Source of the DNA: Nematopogon swammerdamellus
Lineage: Eukaryota > Arthropoda > Insecta > Lepidoptera > Adelidae
Assembly (NCBI GenBank): GCA_946902875.1
Contig: OX336350.1
Span: forward strand, 18,838,048 to 18,902,047
Direction of reading: 5' to 3'
DNA: 64,000 bases
Below are positions 1 to 10,600 of this stretch, in pieces. Under the pieces are notes generated by a model. The model was given only the letters and a program-made list of their open reading frames with translations. It did not search any database and had not been told where the DNA came from. The position numbers and the translations under genes are program-made. Each line of letters opens with the position of its first letter. Within the stretch, counting starts at the first letter, position 1.

Positions 1-145
1 TTTCCGCTCTCAGGTGGGCCTTACTTCATGCTTGATAGTTATCTAGTCCGAATATTTTGCGTAACGTGGCGGTCGGTGTTGTGCTGTAATTTACCAGAAT
101 CCTTCCGGCACAACACCGATTACTCTGCTTACTGTTAAGTAGATG
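1..145 (-). repeat. Unclassified dispersed repeat fragment
   Basis: The reverse complement aligns by eye with 18261-18400 on the plus strand, sharing the block CAGCACAACAC, an ATTCGGAC segment and GATAACTATCAAGCA. Two diverged copies show a repeat, probably of LINE origin; no coding frame is intact, so the class is not assigned. Confidence 0.45.
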
Positions 146-182
146 ATGATATGTTTATTATTTATTCCTTATTTTTCCCTCA

Positions 183-310
183 AGTTCACTGTAGCCGACA
201 TAAAATCAATGAAGGGAAGCACTTACATGGTACCTAGTTCACCCGGTGTTATTGGCTGACATCACGGATGTTGTAGGTGATGTAGCCAACCATGTCAGTT
301 TCCATAAAAA
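183..310 (+). mobile_element. SINE-A, 3' part only
   Basis: This is the 3' body of the commonest SINE in the window, here called SINE-A. It carries the diagnostic block GATGTTGTAGGTGATGTAGC, then CAACCATGTCAGTTTCCAT and an A-run. The 5' head is missing. Confidence 0.8.
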
Positions 311-432
311 AAATGTATTTCCGCCCCCAATCTTTCACCCAAAACACAAACCTTCGTCCATTTTATTCTTAAATGCGCCTCTGCTGACATTGGGAGTCCT
401 GCTGCCTGGCGAATCGAATGACGTCATAGTTC

Positions 433-800
433 GGAGAGGGTAAACACTTAGTAAATTAGGAATTTATGATTGGATTTAGCCACAGCCTTTCCTAAATTAT
501 TTAAGAAATTGAAGCTAAAAATGTATGCAGTGATTTTCCGTAAGCCTTTGGGGTTTTCGTTATTGAGGTCAATGACCAGGATGTTCCAGAGGTTCTGTTA
601 TCGTTTCTAGAGAGTTCATTTCCATATTCTGTCTGGTTCGAGTCCTTTCGGGGAACTGGCTTGGTTGTTGACGTAGCAGTGTTACGTGTTATGTAAAATG
701 GCTACATTGATCATTACGAAACAGTTTTTATTTCATTCTTTTTAGTAATATGACATAAAAAAGAATAATCGAAATCGAATAATCGAAATCGGTTGAAGTG
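433..800. other. Unassigned interval with a minus-strand open frame
   Basis: No known repeat or gene is recognised. On the minus strand a 66-codon frame without ATG runs from 701 to a stop at 501-503, preceded by an acceptor-like TGTAG. It does not look like carbonic anhydrase and could be chance or an exon of an unknown gene. Confidence 0.3.
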
Positions 801-824
801 GTACAGAATTATTCGCCTTGTGTC

Positions 825-969
825 AAACTGCAAATTGCTGAAAAATTCCACATCACAAAAGTTTTGCTGAAGGTAACCACACACCATAGTAATTTATCAA
901 ACTGCAAATTGCTGAAAACGTCCACAACAAAAGTTTTGCTGAAGGTAACCACACACCATAGTATTTTGT
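825..969 (+). repeat. Tandem duplication, about 72-bp unit, two copies
   Basis: Copy 1 (825-898) and copy 2 (899-969) share CAAACTGCAAATTGCTGAAA, AAAAGTTTTGCTGAAGGTAA and CCACACACCATAGTA. They differ by small substitutions and a short indel near the middle. Confidence 0.85.
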
Positions 970-1289
970 TGATTTTTCAGAAACCGCTGAATCAATTTCG
1001 ATAATATTTAAATGGGACCACCTCTGAAGTATGACCTACCAAACAAAAAAGAATTTTCAGAATCAGCCCACAATTGACGGAGTAATCGCGTAACAAATAT
1101 GAAAAAAAAAAACATACAGTCGAATTGAGATCCTCCTCCTTTTGGGAAGTCGGTTAAAAATGTGTTTATTTGTTATAGGTTTAAGCATTAGTTAATTAAG
1201 TTATAAAGAGCTTGGGATTGACAACCGGGGTGTATGTAATAAATAATTCAATAAATAAAAATAAAAAAGATCCTTTAACTATATTTGTG

Positions 1290-1518
1290 ATGGCTATTTG
1301 CGTGTGAAGGCAATTTGCGTGTGAAGGAAATTTGCGTGTGAAGGCAATTTGCGTGTGAAGGCAATTTGCGTGTGAAAGCAATTTTCGTGTGAAGGCAATT
1401 TGAGTGTGAAGGCAATTTTCGTGTGAAGGAAATTTGCGTGTGAAGGCAATTTTCGTGTGAAGGAAATTTGCGTGTGAAGGCAATTTTCGTGTAAAGGAAA
1501 TTTGCGTGTGAAGGCACG
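1290..1518 (+). repeat. 17-bp minisatellite, about 13 units
   Basis: The unit TTTGCGTGTGAAGGCAA repeats with single-base variants (GCG/TCG, GGCA/GGAA). The unit length is not a multiple of three, so all three minus-strand frames stay open and create false reading frames rich in HTQIAFTRK. Confidence 0.9.
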
Positions 1519-1595
1519 CACACTTGTTTAGCTGCAGGTGACACGGTTCATCGCACTTTGCCGCTTCTAGCGATTGTACCTATATCAACCCCTTT

Positions 1596-2006
1596 AGTGT
1601 GTTTTTTTTATGTAATCCGGTATGCGTGACTGAGTCGGAGGGGCCAAAGCACATGCTCCGACCAGCCAATATCACCTCCAAGTAGGTAGGTTACCATACC
1701 GGAGACTTCCCTGGATTGCTGGCTATACTGGACTAGACGAAAACACAACCGAGGCTGCTATGCGGCCATCTTACATCCAGTACTGTGGTACCAACCCAGT
1801 CGGCTACAATTTGAGCCTACCACCTAGTAAGGGCAAGGGAAGGGACCTGCAGTTTTACACCAGCTCTGAACGGTGAAGCAGCAGGTGTAGGTGTGCACGT
1901 AATTTTTTTCGTCAGAAAAAACTCATTGGTACACGCCGACCGGATTCGAACCTCTGACCTCTCGCATGAGAAGCCGATGCCCAAACCACTCGGCCACCCG
2001 CCGCAT
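1596..2006 (-). mobile_element. SINE-B, near full length, minus strand
   Basis: This is the second SINE family, here called SINE-B. Read on the minus strand it starts with a tRNA-like head (about 2005-1920, box B GAGGTTCGAATCCGGTCGGC). A body with CTAGGTGGTAGG follows, then TCCGGTATGGCACCTACCTA-type sequence, GATATTGGCTGGTCGGAGCA and an A-rich tail. The tRNA part is a SINE promoter, not a tRNA gene. Confidence 0.85.
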
Positions 2007-2490
2007 GATTTTCTGTAGACATCAGAAGAAGCCAACCCATAGATCTCGTTCCCGGATGAGCTTCCCAAAAAGATTTACCCATGTATTTGCAATTACGTAA
2101 GTAATTACGTATAGTGGATGAATTAAGGCAAGTTTTTGCTTTCTCTGCAAACTCATTAGTGGAGCTAAGAACCTCATTAATACCCATGGCGTCACGGAAC
2201 TAATTCTGGTAATTCTGTCTAAGTATACCCAGCCCTTGTTTACCTTGCTGTATTAACGTGGGCTCAAATTACCGTTTCTTCAGTAGATAAGAATAAGAAA
2301 TATTTATTTTTCACTTCAGCGTTACATTCTAACAATAAAAACCTAGAACATATCGAGATTGGAGAATAGGAAAAAACTGTTTAAAAAAACATAAAACCGA
2401 CTTAAAAAAAAATAGAACTAAAAAGTATTAAATTATAGTTTGAAATTTTCTCTGGCATTGTATTGAAATATATATATATATATATATTTT
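2007..2490. other. Unassigned interval
   Basis: Non-repeat-like AT-rich sequence with a short (TA)n run at about 2467-2486. A minus-strand frame with ATG near 2187 runs into the SINE-B head, so it is at best a chance frame. Nothing else is recognised. Confidence 0.4.
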
Positions 2491-2612
2491 TTTATGGAAC
2501 CTGACACGTTTGGCTACATCACCTACAACATCCGTGATGTCAGCCCATAACACAGGGTGAACTAGGTGCCATGTCAATGCATCCCTTCATTTCATGTCGG
2601 CTACTCGATATT
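2491..2612 (-). mobile_element. SINE-A 3' fragment, minus strand
   Basis: A T-run, ATGGAACCTGACACG and CACCTACAACATCCGTGATG are the reverse complement of the SINE-A tail. The element stops at CCCTTCATTTCATGTCGGCT, so it is 5' truncated. Confidence 0.8.
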
Positions 2613-2649
2613 CTCATAATCGATATTCTGATTCATATTCGGACCCTTG

Positions 2650-3131
2650 AGTTGAAGGCGGTACAAAAGCACAAAAGGGGTTCATCTATCACTATGCGGA
2701 AAAAATAAAAGATCTGACGAAAGCGGAATCTGACGGAAGTGTACTGGATCCAATTTTCAGGTATCCTCAAGGGAAATTGTCTGTCATTGGTTGGGTAGCA
2801 GGCTTAGATCTAAGTTTGAGTTGCTTTTCGCACGGTCAGCTATACGTGGCTCTTTCCCGTATTAGTTATTCAAATAATTTATATGCACACATTCCTGAAA
2901 ATTCTACTTCTAATATAGTTTACGGAATGAAGCGTTTTTGTAGATTATAAATTAGCATGGGTTGCGGCTTCAATTATGTAGGTCATTATCGAATCAAGTC
3001 TATAACCTGCCCAATTAACAAACACCAAAACATTGAATCATACTAACGAACGGACAGACAGAGTCGCGTTGCGTTTTATAACAGGCTGAGAAAGATCAAG
3101 TCCACGCGGACGTAGTCGCGGGCACAGCTAG
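2650..3131 (+). mobile_element. Helitron 3' fragment (autonomous type)
   Basis: The segment ends in a hairpin-forming stretch (CACGCGG...CCGCGTG-like) followed by CACAGCTAG at 3131 and then T, the classical Helitron 3' terminus (hairpin, CTAG, insertion before T). Upstream lies a helicase C-terminus at 2801-2950, so this is a 3' remnant of an autonomous element. The 5' end is not seen. Confidence 0.75.
2801..2950 (+). pseudogene. Helitron helicase C-terminal remnant
   Basis: Fifty codons, ending in TAA, encode a PIF1/Helitron helicase C-terminus: CFSHGQLYVALSR is the conserved motif VI region (a superfamily 1 helicase signature) and SNIVYGMKR fits the family end. Nothing upstream keeps the frame, so only the tail of the Rep-helicase survives. 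The 180 bp down to the CTAG terminus correspond to the element's 3' untranslated part. Confidence 0.75.
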
Positions 3132-3180
3132 TTTCAAAATATTATTGCACATTTGCACGTGGAGATCCGTTGTCTCTGCC

Positions 3181-3413
3181 TAGTAGAGTGTTTTCATTTT
3201 ACGAAGGCATGAGGGGTATGAGGTAGGAAGTGGTGTGAGACCGCGCGTAGCTCAGTAGGGAACGACTCAGTTCGACGGAGCGATGCCGAGACGTGTAGAA
3301 CGTGTGTACCGACCGGCACCGAGTTCGTTCTCTACTGAGCTCCGAGCAGTCGCCTCTCGCACCACTTCCTACCTCGTACCCCGCGTGCCTTCGTAAAATG
3401 AAAACACTATAGT
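3181..3413. mobile_element. Palindromic MITE-like element
   Basis: Left arm 3181-3265 and right arm 3330-3413 are imperfect inverted repeats (GTGTTTTCATTTTACGAAGG; GTAGGAAGTGG; CTCAGTAG near the loop). The element interrupts a LINE remnant (ACGTGGAGATCCGTTGTCTC, also at 55495) just to its left. No coding capacity. Confidence 0.7.
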
Positions 3414-3497
3414 AACTGTTATCTATCTATCACCGTCCTCGTGCATAATTGTATAAAAAATTATTGTGTTGTACTGCATCTTATGGTGAATAAATAT

Positions 3498-3501
3498 ATT
3501 C

Positions 3502-3533
<32 letters not shown>
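3498..3533 (+). repeat. (CTTT)n microsatellite
   Basis: About nine CTTT units in a row. Confidence 0.95.
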
Positions 3534-3663
3534 TATGTATGTATGCAACGCGGTCTTTATGGTCGATGACATTTCAAACCAGCCCGTGCCGCTCATTTCG
3601 TGTGCGCCAGTCCGAAATAATGATAGGCCAAATTTAGCCAGTAATTATAACATCCATAGTAGA

Positions 3664-3760
3664 TGAAGGCGGCGGGGGGCAGAGTGGTATGGACGTCGGC
3701 TTCTCTTGCGAGAGGTCCGAGGTTCGAATCCAACCGGCGTGTACCAATGAGTTTTTTAAC
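3664..3760 (+). mobile_element. SINE-B head fragment (tRNA-like)
   Basis: The tRNA-like head alone is present: GGCTTCTCTTGCGAGAGGTC, box B GAGGTTCGAATCC and the downstream marker GTGTACCAATGAG. The D-arm region is altered and no SINE-B body follows, so it is a truncated copy. Confidence 0.7.
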
Positions 3761-3904
3761 ATTGAAAATGTTTATGTTTTCGCTCGAGTATAGTGCCCGA
3801 TTTACGAAATTGTGACATTTGATTGTAGTTTCGCAGATATGAGCGGTACGCAGATGGATCATACGTCAAAATGTGCGTCTGCCGGAGGGCTTTAAAGTGC
3901 AATT

Positions 3905-4390
3905 TTAATTACCAAAATCGGTTTGTAACTTTTTGAACTTTTCCAAAATTTGCCAAAATTTCAAAATGTTTGCGCCGGCTTGGATCGAGAATTTCCCAAA
4001 ACCTTTTTTTTGAGCTAGCAATTCAAGAAACAGGAAAAATAGCATCTCGGGATTGAATTAAGCTACAGTTTGAGCCATCTTAGGAGGCGGGGGACAAAAA
4101 CTGTAGGCGGTAGCGGGTGCCATACGCGCGAGGTCAGTCTGCGCTCCGTTCACTATTCAAAAACGGAAAATAATGAATCTCGGGATTAAATTAATTAATT
4201 AACTTTTTGAGATTTTCCAAAATTTGTCAAAAATTCTAAAAAATTTCACCGACCTGGATCGAGAATTTCAAAATTTGTCAAATTTTATCACTTTTTGAGA
4301 TTTTCCAAAATTTGTCAAAAATTCCAAATTTTTTCGCCGACTTCGATCGAGAATTTAAAAATTTGTCAAATTGTATCGTCTGCTTTATTT
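3905..4390 (+). repeat. Degenerate AT-rich direct repeats
   Basis: GAGATTTTCCAAAATTTGTC with flanking variants recurs at about 3928, 4207, 4300 and nearby, alternating with GATCGAGAATTT. The repeats are imperfect and of unknown origin. Confidence 0.6.
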
Positions 4391-4395
4391 GTAAA

Positions 4396-4610
4396 CTAGC
4401 TGAGCCCGCGGCTCCGCTCGCGTGAAATTCGTATTCCAAAGAAGAATGTAAGTAACTAAGGGCGAGGCCGAAGGCCGAGCAAGACGATAAACCTTCTGGA
4501 AGAAAGGAAGGAACTAAGTGCGAGGCCGAAGGCCGAGCTGCGTTCAGGTAAACCAAAAACCCTCTTCCGCCTTCGGGCCTCGCCCTTAAAGACTTCCTTT
4601 CTTCGATAGA
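4396..4610 (-). mobile_element. Helitron-type 3' end with 68-bp minisatellite units, minus strand
   Basis: Read on the minus strand the segment ends in CGAGCGGAGCCGCGGGCTCA and CTAG at 4399-4396. Upstream are minisatellite units containing the self-complementary block GGCCGAAGGCC. This is the 3' end of the Helitron family described at 11330-13835. Confidence 0.7.
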
Positions 4611-4687
4611 ATATAATATCGTTTACTCAATCTATTTATTTCATAAAAATAAAAAAGTAATATTAATAACTAAAGAATTAAACCTAC

Positions 4688-5140
4688 CTAACAAACATTA
4701 AAATAACTATCAAAACGGGCATTTTCAAATGTTCTTAGAGCACTTGCGGCATTACCCCGCTGGATGGCAAGGCTTACCCTTTGAATGAAGTACATAAGCC
4801 CTTGATGGCGGGACACCAGTTGCGTCAACCAGCAGAGGCTCAAGCCTCTTTTGGCTTCACTGCTCCACGGACCGAGGGTTTCAACCGCAAACGCAACAAA
4901 TTCTAAATCTTGAATTATATTTCTATATTTGCTGCGTTTGAGGCTCTCCGCCCCAGCCTCGGCCGCGCCAGCCGCTCTTGAAGATGTCCTAACGTGACTT
5001 GGAGCCAATGTGAGAACAAAAGTGGCGTCCCACATCAAAGAACTACCCTTAGTCCATGGCACTAAGGTGATAGCATCGGGCCTCTTGCCATCCAGCCGGG
5101 AATAACCGCGAGGTTCTAGGATGCACGGTATATTTGCCGT
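4688..5140 (-). pseudogene. Transposon-derived ORF fragment (KRPD/VWDAT family)
   Basis: An open frame runs from about 5140 to a stop at 4688, beginning before the first ATG (5062). Residues include GKRPD, MWDATFVLTLAPSHV, AVETLGPWS and [18 protein letters not shown] second, frameshifted copy lies at 23376-23830 on the other strand. This domain recurs in transposon-linked proteins; the spaced PD and D residues resemble a PD-(D/E)XK nuclease, which is inference. It is flanked on both sides by Helitron minisatellite units, so Helitron carriage is possible. Confidence 0.55.
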
Positions 5141-5214
5141 TAGAAGCGTGGACTTTATAATAAAATTTAAATTAAATTAACTCAATCTTAATATTAATTA
5201 ACTTTATTCGAGAT

Positions 5215-6056
5215 GGTTTAGCTTCTTCCTGAACGCAGCTCGGCCTTCGGCCTCGCCCTTAGTTACTTGCTTTCTTCGAGATGGTTTATCATTTGTCAGA
5301 ACGTAGCTCGGCCTTCGGCCTCGCCTTAGTTACTTACTTTCTTCAAAAATGTTTACCTTCTTCCTGTACGAAGCTCGGCCTACGGCCTCGCCCTTAGTTA
5401 CTTGCTTTCTTCGAGGTGGTTTATGGTCTTCCCAAATAGAGCACGGCCCTCGGCCTCGCCCTTAGATACTTACTTTCTTCAAGATGGTTTAGCTTCTTCC
5501 TGAACGCAGCTCGGCCTTCGGCCTCGCCCTTAGTTACTTGCTTTCTTCGAGATGGTTTTTCAATTATCAGAACGTAGCTCGGCCTTCGGCCTCGCCTTAG
5601 TTACTTACTTTCTTCAAGATGATTTAGCTTCTTCCTGAACGCAGCTCGGCCTTCGGCCTCGCCCTTAAGTTACTTGCTTTCTTCGAGATGGTTTTCAATT
5701 ATCAGAACGTAGCTCGGCCTTCGGCCTCGCCTTAGTTACTTACTTTCTTCAAGATGGTTTAGCTTCTTCCTGAACGCAGCTCGGCCTGCGGCCTCGCCCA
5801 TAGTTACTTACTTTCTTCGAGAAGGTTTATGGTCTTCCAGAATAGAGCTCGGCCTTCGGCCTCGCCCTTAGTTACTTACTTTCTTCAAGAATGTTTTTCT
5901 TCTTCCTGAACTCAGCTCCGCCTTCCGCCTCGCCCTTAGTTACTTTTATCGAGAAAGAATATCGTTTACGTGAGCGCAGATCCGCCTTCGGGCCCGCCTT
6001 TAGTTACTTACTTTCTTTTTTTGAAATACGAATTTCACGCGAGCGAAGCCGCGGGC
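5215..6056 (+). mobile_element. Helitron-associated 68-bp minisatellite array with degenerate 3' end
   Basis: About twelve units of roughly 68 bp each carry CAGCTCGGCCTTCGGCCTCG followed by TTAGTTACTTACTTTCTTCG. The array ends in CACGCGAGCGAAGCCGCGGG and CAACAGATA, which has lost the CTAG terminus. Confidence 0.8.
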
Positions 6057-6099
6057 AACAGATATATAAATTTTATTGCACCAATGACAGCGACATAAC

Positions 6100-6660
6100 T
6101 TCGACTTTCAATTTCAAATTTCGTCAAATTCCGTTCAGTGGTTTTTGCGAGATGCGCGTACAAATAGACATTTTTGCATTTACGATTTTATTATATGTAT
6201 AGAAAGAATAGATATGTTTAGACTATTGTGTTCAAGTTATAAAAAAGAAGAACTGTCATTTTCGTTGTATCTACTTATTTTTAAATTTCGAATGAATATT
6301 TTATTCAAATTGTATTTGCTGCCAGTTCTCAAGATATAATTATGTACTTTGGACTACGTGATTTTAAACGCGCAATAATGTTTATAATTGTTATTTTTTT
6401 TTATTTATTTTTTTTTTTTTACGTATTATGTTAACCCGGCATATAAACTGCCACTATACAAAGTTTCGTCTAATTCCGTTCAGTGGTTTTTGCGTGATGC
6501 GCGTACAGACAAACAAACAAACAAACAAACAAAAATTTTAAAAACTGTTCTAACATGTTCAGTATCTCATTTTAAGCCACCCTGGTTAGTTTTTTTCCGA
6601 ATACATTGAATGTACAGACTTTCTTACCTCTACGATTTTATTATATGTATAGATTACATT
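6100..6660 (+). repeat. Two copies of an unclassified Lepidoptera-type repeat tail
   Basis: The block AATTCCGTTCAGTGGTTTTT followed by GCG(A/T)GATGCGCGTACA and ACGATTTTATTATATGTATA occurs at about 6125-6200 and again at 6472-6652. The second copy contains a CAAA-type simple repeat. Confidence 0.6.
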
Positions 6661-6940
6661 TTCAATGCCTTTGATAGTTGCGCGTAGTGTGAGATCTGTA
6701 GATTTTTCTGATTTGAAAAATTACGTGCATACCTTCACCCACTGCTCCATGGTTCGGATTCCATGTAAACATGTAGGTCAACCGGGTTGACTGGGGGAAA
6801 TTTCCTAAGGCAATAAGTCCGCCCTTGCCACACATTAAGTGGCATAAAGTGTATCAATATTATTATATTATGGTGCTTAAAACGTATACTCTTCAAATAA
6901 TTACTTCCCACAGAGAAGCCTTTAAGTCACAAAGTCTTTA

Positions 6941-7312
6941 TCGCCTCAATAGCTACATAAGTGGTGCATACAGTCGACTGTCGCTCAACGCTGGGCCGGT
7001 CAGTACTTGGATGGGTGACCGCTCGACCGTTGGAGGCTGACCGTGGTTCGGGTTCTACGTAAAACTGTAGGTCCCTTACCTTCTTACCTTACTAGGTGGT
7101 AGGGTTCAACCCGCCCGGGTTGATACCACCGCACTGAATGAAACGTCGGTCTAAACGGCAATGTAAATAGTTTGTGTTTTCCGTCCAGTTCAGTGTAGCC
7201 GGCACGACCGAAGGGAAGCACTGACATGGCACCTAGTTCACCCGGTGTTATGGGCTGACATCACGGATGTTTTAGGTGATGTAGCCAACCGTGTCAGTTT
7301 CCATAAAAAAAA
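6941..7312 (+). mobile_element. SINE-A with 5S/tRNA-like head (head type 1), full length
   Basis: The head contains a tRNA-like start and the 5S rRNA-like control region GTACTTGGATGGGTGACCGC. The shared core ACTAGGTGGTAGGG and CCGCCCGGGTTG, the SINE-A tail and an A-run follow. All parts are in order. Confidence 0.85.
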
Positions 7313-7540
7313 AGAAAACATCTCTTCTTGGTAGATCTGTTTCCGAGGTCTCTCTCTCTTCTGTTAAAGGGCTTAGGTTCCAACGCGGTGCGCGAGTCCG
7401 ACTCGCACTTGGCTGGGTTTTTATTATTTCTCTCTAACTCTCTCTCTCACTCTTTCTTATTATGAAAGATTTCCTAAAATAATACTATTAAGTAATTTTT
7501 AGAGGAATTTAATTATTTTGTGAGCTCATAGTTTAACATT

Positions 7541-7624
7541 TTAGTAAGAAGAATACACAATTCTGCCGTTGGCCGGTTTGACAAGCCGGCGGTTATTTTT
7601 ATAAGCTTTTCCGAATTCCTCGAT
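7541..7624 (-). CDS. Gene A exon 8 (C-terminus, stop)
   Basis: 84 nt after TTGTTGCAG encode [20 protein letters not shown] then RIVYSSY and TAA (7543-7541). Gene B ends alike (SRAVKPANGRPVLSSD). Downstream, both genes share AATAAT followed by AAATTCC, a possible noncanonical poly(A) signal. Confidence 0.85.
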   Translation of the reverse strand: MEEFGKAYKNNRRLVKPANGRIVYSSY

Positions 7625-10600
7625 CTGCAACAAAATTATACCTTATGAATGTATCTAAAAATTCAATTTATCATTGAATGTGTTACAAAATTAAATGTTT
7701 TATAGATCATGGACAGATTTGTGAGCCTCAAAAACTCGCGCACCGAGTTTTCCGTATCGCCATGTCATATCAGCGACACTCACGCCATCTATGGCGTATT
7801 TATGAAATGCTTCATATTAGTTAAAATTCATGATTAGTTAAAATGCTTCATACTCTCGGTAGATGGCGCGCGTACACTTTTTAGTTTCTTCTATGGGAAG
7901 CCCCGTGAATTTTTTACTTTGTCTTATTTTTATTATTTGTTGTTATATCGGCCATAATAAATAACACTCTATCGGCAATAATAATTACTAAGCCTACGCC
8001 GTCTGTCTGTCTGTCTGTCCGTCTGTCCGAGGGCTGTATCTCTTGAACCGTAATACGTAGCCCGTTGAAATTTCCACAGAATATGTGTTATTATGGCCGA
8101 TATAACAACAAAATAATAAAAATAAGAAAGCGTAAAAAATTCATAGGGTCCCCATACAAGAAACTAAAAGGTGTATGCGCGCCATCTACCGAAAAAGAGT
8201 ATGAAGCATTTTAACTAATACATAGATGGCATTAGTAGCGCTGCCCATGACATGGCGATACGGAAGCCTCGGTGCGCGAGTTCGACTCGCACGTGGCCGG
8301 TTTTTTAAACGGTTTTATTTAGCTTGACTCCATATATTTGTTTGTTTCTATATTTGTTTCAAATCTTGCGATAACTTTTTCAACTACTTCTACTGAACCG
8401 ATTTTTATGAAACTTTGCACACACATTGAGTTCTCGTGACAATACAGTCCTATGATAATTTCAACTTGGTAACGAGGGTCTGATAATGGAGTCAGGAGGT
8501 GGACAGTGGAACTCTTCAACCGTTACTAGTAACCCCCTCGAGTTTGGGCTCATTTGGTTGGTATGGACGAGTGACCCATACTTCTACCAATACACTTGGT
8601 GACGAGGGTCTGATGATGGAGTCACGAGGTGTACAGTGGAACTCTTCAACCGTTACTAGTAACTCCCTCGAGTTTGGGCTCATATAGTTGGTTTGGACGA
8701 GTGTCCCATACTTCTACCAATACACTTGGTGACGAGGGTCTGATGATGGAGTCACGAGGTGTACAGTGGAACTCTTCAACCGTTACTAGTAACCCCTCGA
8801 GTTTGGGCTCATTTGGTTGCTTTGGACGAGTGTCCCATACTTCTACCAATACACTTGGTGACGAGGGTCTGATGATGGAGTCAGGAGGTGTACAGTGGAA
8901 CTCTTCAACCGTTACTAGTAACCCCCTCGAGTTTGGGCTCATTTGGTTGGTATGGACGAGTGACCCATACTTCTACCAATACACTTGGTGACGAGGGTCT
9001 GATGATGGAGTCAGGAGGTGTACAGTGGAACTCTTCAACCGTTACTAGTAACCCCCTCGAGTTTGGGCTCATATGGTTGGTTTGGACGAGTGTCCCATAC
9101 TTCTACCAATACATTTGGTTACGAGGGTCTGATGATGGAGTCACGAGGTGTACAGTGGAACTCTTCAACCGTTACTAGTAACCCCCTCGAGTTTGGGCTC
9201 ATATGGTTGGTTTGGACGAGTGTCCCATACTTCTACCAATACACTTGGTTACGAGGGTCTGATGATGGAGTCAGGAGGTGTACAGTGGAACTCTTCAACC
9301 GTTACTAGTAACCCCCTCGAGTTTGGGCTCATTTAGTTTGTTTGGACGAGTGTCCCATACTTGTCGAACGCAAATGTATGAAACAGACATACCATCTGTT
9401 CAAATTGATTTTGAAAGGGACCGCGACACCTTATCCATCCTAAAGCCATACAGTTTCCAGCAAAGTTTAATTATGGAACAGCTGAGAGACGGATGTTACC
9501 GATAATTTTGTCATGGGCCTCCACTGTCCATAAAATGCAGGGCAGTACTGTTGACCATGCTATTTGGGCTATTTGAGGAGGGTCAAGCGCATTGAGTCGC
9601 GTTAAGTCTTTAGAAGGGCTATGTATTGAGGCTTCGATCATAAACTATTTTTTCCGTCTACGTATTGAGGACCTTGATTGTGAGAAATTGACAGGTAAGA
9701 AACCGAGTAACAAAGATGCAATGAGAGAGTTGGAAAGGATGAGGAATTTGCGTAATGAATGATACGAGTCAAAAATCAAACTAAAAACGAGTAAATAAAA
9801 AAATAGGTAAAAAAACTTTTAATTTAAACGGTTTTATTAAAAAAAACTAGAAAAAAAACATCAGCTGTACAAAAAACTAGAAAATAATAAGGACACAAGC
9901 CTGGGCCTTCTTAAGATTTTACGTCTGGGTAAGAAATCGTGCAATACTAGCGTGCTGTCTTCTCATGTCGGATGCCAAAGGGCGCATTGTGTCGCTGCGT
10001 CAGCGGAATAAGTAATGAATTGAGACTTTTAACAGACTAATATAAAAACGTGGGGCCTATAATATTCGTAATAACATGCGCCCCACGTTTTTATATTAGT
10101 CTGTTAAAAGTCTCAATTCATTACTTATTCCGCTGACGCAGCGACACAATGCGCCCTTTGGCATCCGACATGAGAAGACAGCACGCTAGTATTGCACGAT
10201 TTCTTACCCAGACGTAAAATCTTAAGAAGGCCCAGGCTTGTGTCCTTATTATTTTCTAGTTTTTTGTACAGCTGATGTTTTTTTTCTAGTTTTTTTTAAT
10301 AAAACCGTTTAAATTAAAAGTTTTTTTACCTATTTTTTTAATCCCTATCTATAAATAGTAGTACCTAGACATGAATACGACAGATAGTTTAAAAGATATT
10401 AGGAAATATGCACAACGTTACCTGTTCGTCGGTGACGTAAATTGGTGCTTTCTGGATGATCCAAACGACTGACTCCTCACAACCGGGCGTAGTGAGAGAT
10501 CCTGCGTACGTGTAGTAACTGCTGGGATTTAAACTCATCATGGCCCTGAAAGAATAAATCAAAGTACTTAATAAACACGGTGTTGCAGTTGCCCCCGTAA

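Noticed and set aside
1196..1544. Small repetitive protein (HTQIAFTRK repeats)
   Set aside because: All three minus frames are open because of the 17-bp minisatellite.
1920..2006. tRNA genes at SINE-B heads (also 3664, 41580, 63070, 63485)
   Set aside because: Each is joined to, or is a fragment of, the SINE-B body, and the stems are imperfect; only 46002-46085 stands alone with a terminator.
6980..7025. 5S rRNA genes at the GTACTTGGATGGGTGACCGC sites
   Set aside because: Only the internal control region is 5S-like, it is fused to a tRNA-like start, and a SINE body follows.
8499..9505. Series of overlapping 60-120 codon frames
   Set aside because: They repeat every 130 bp and follow the tandem array; 130 is not a multiple of three.
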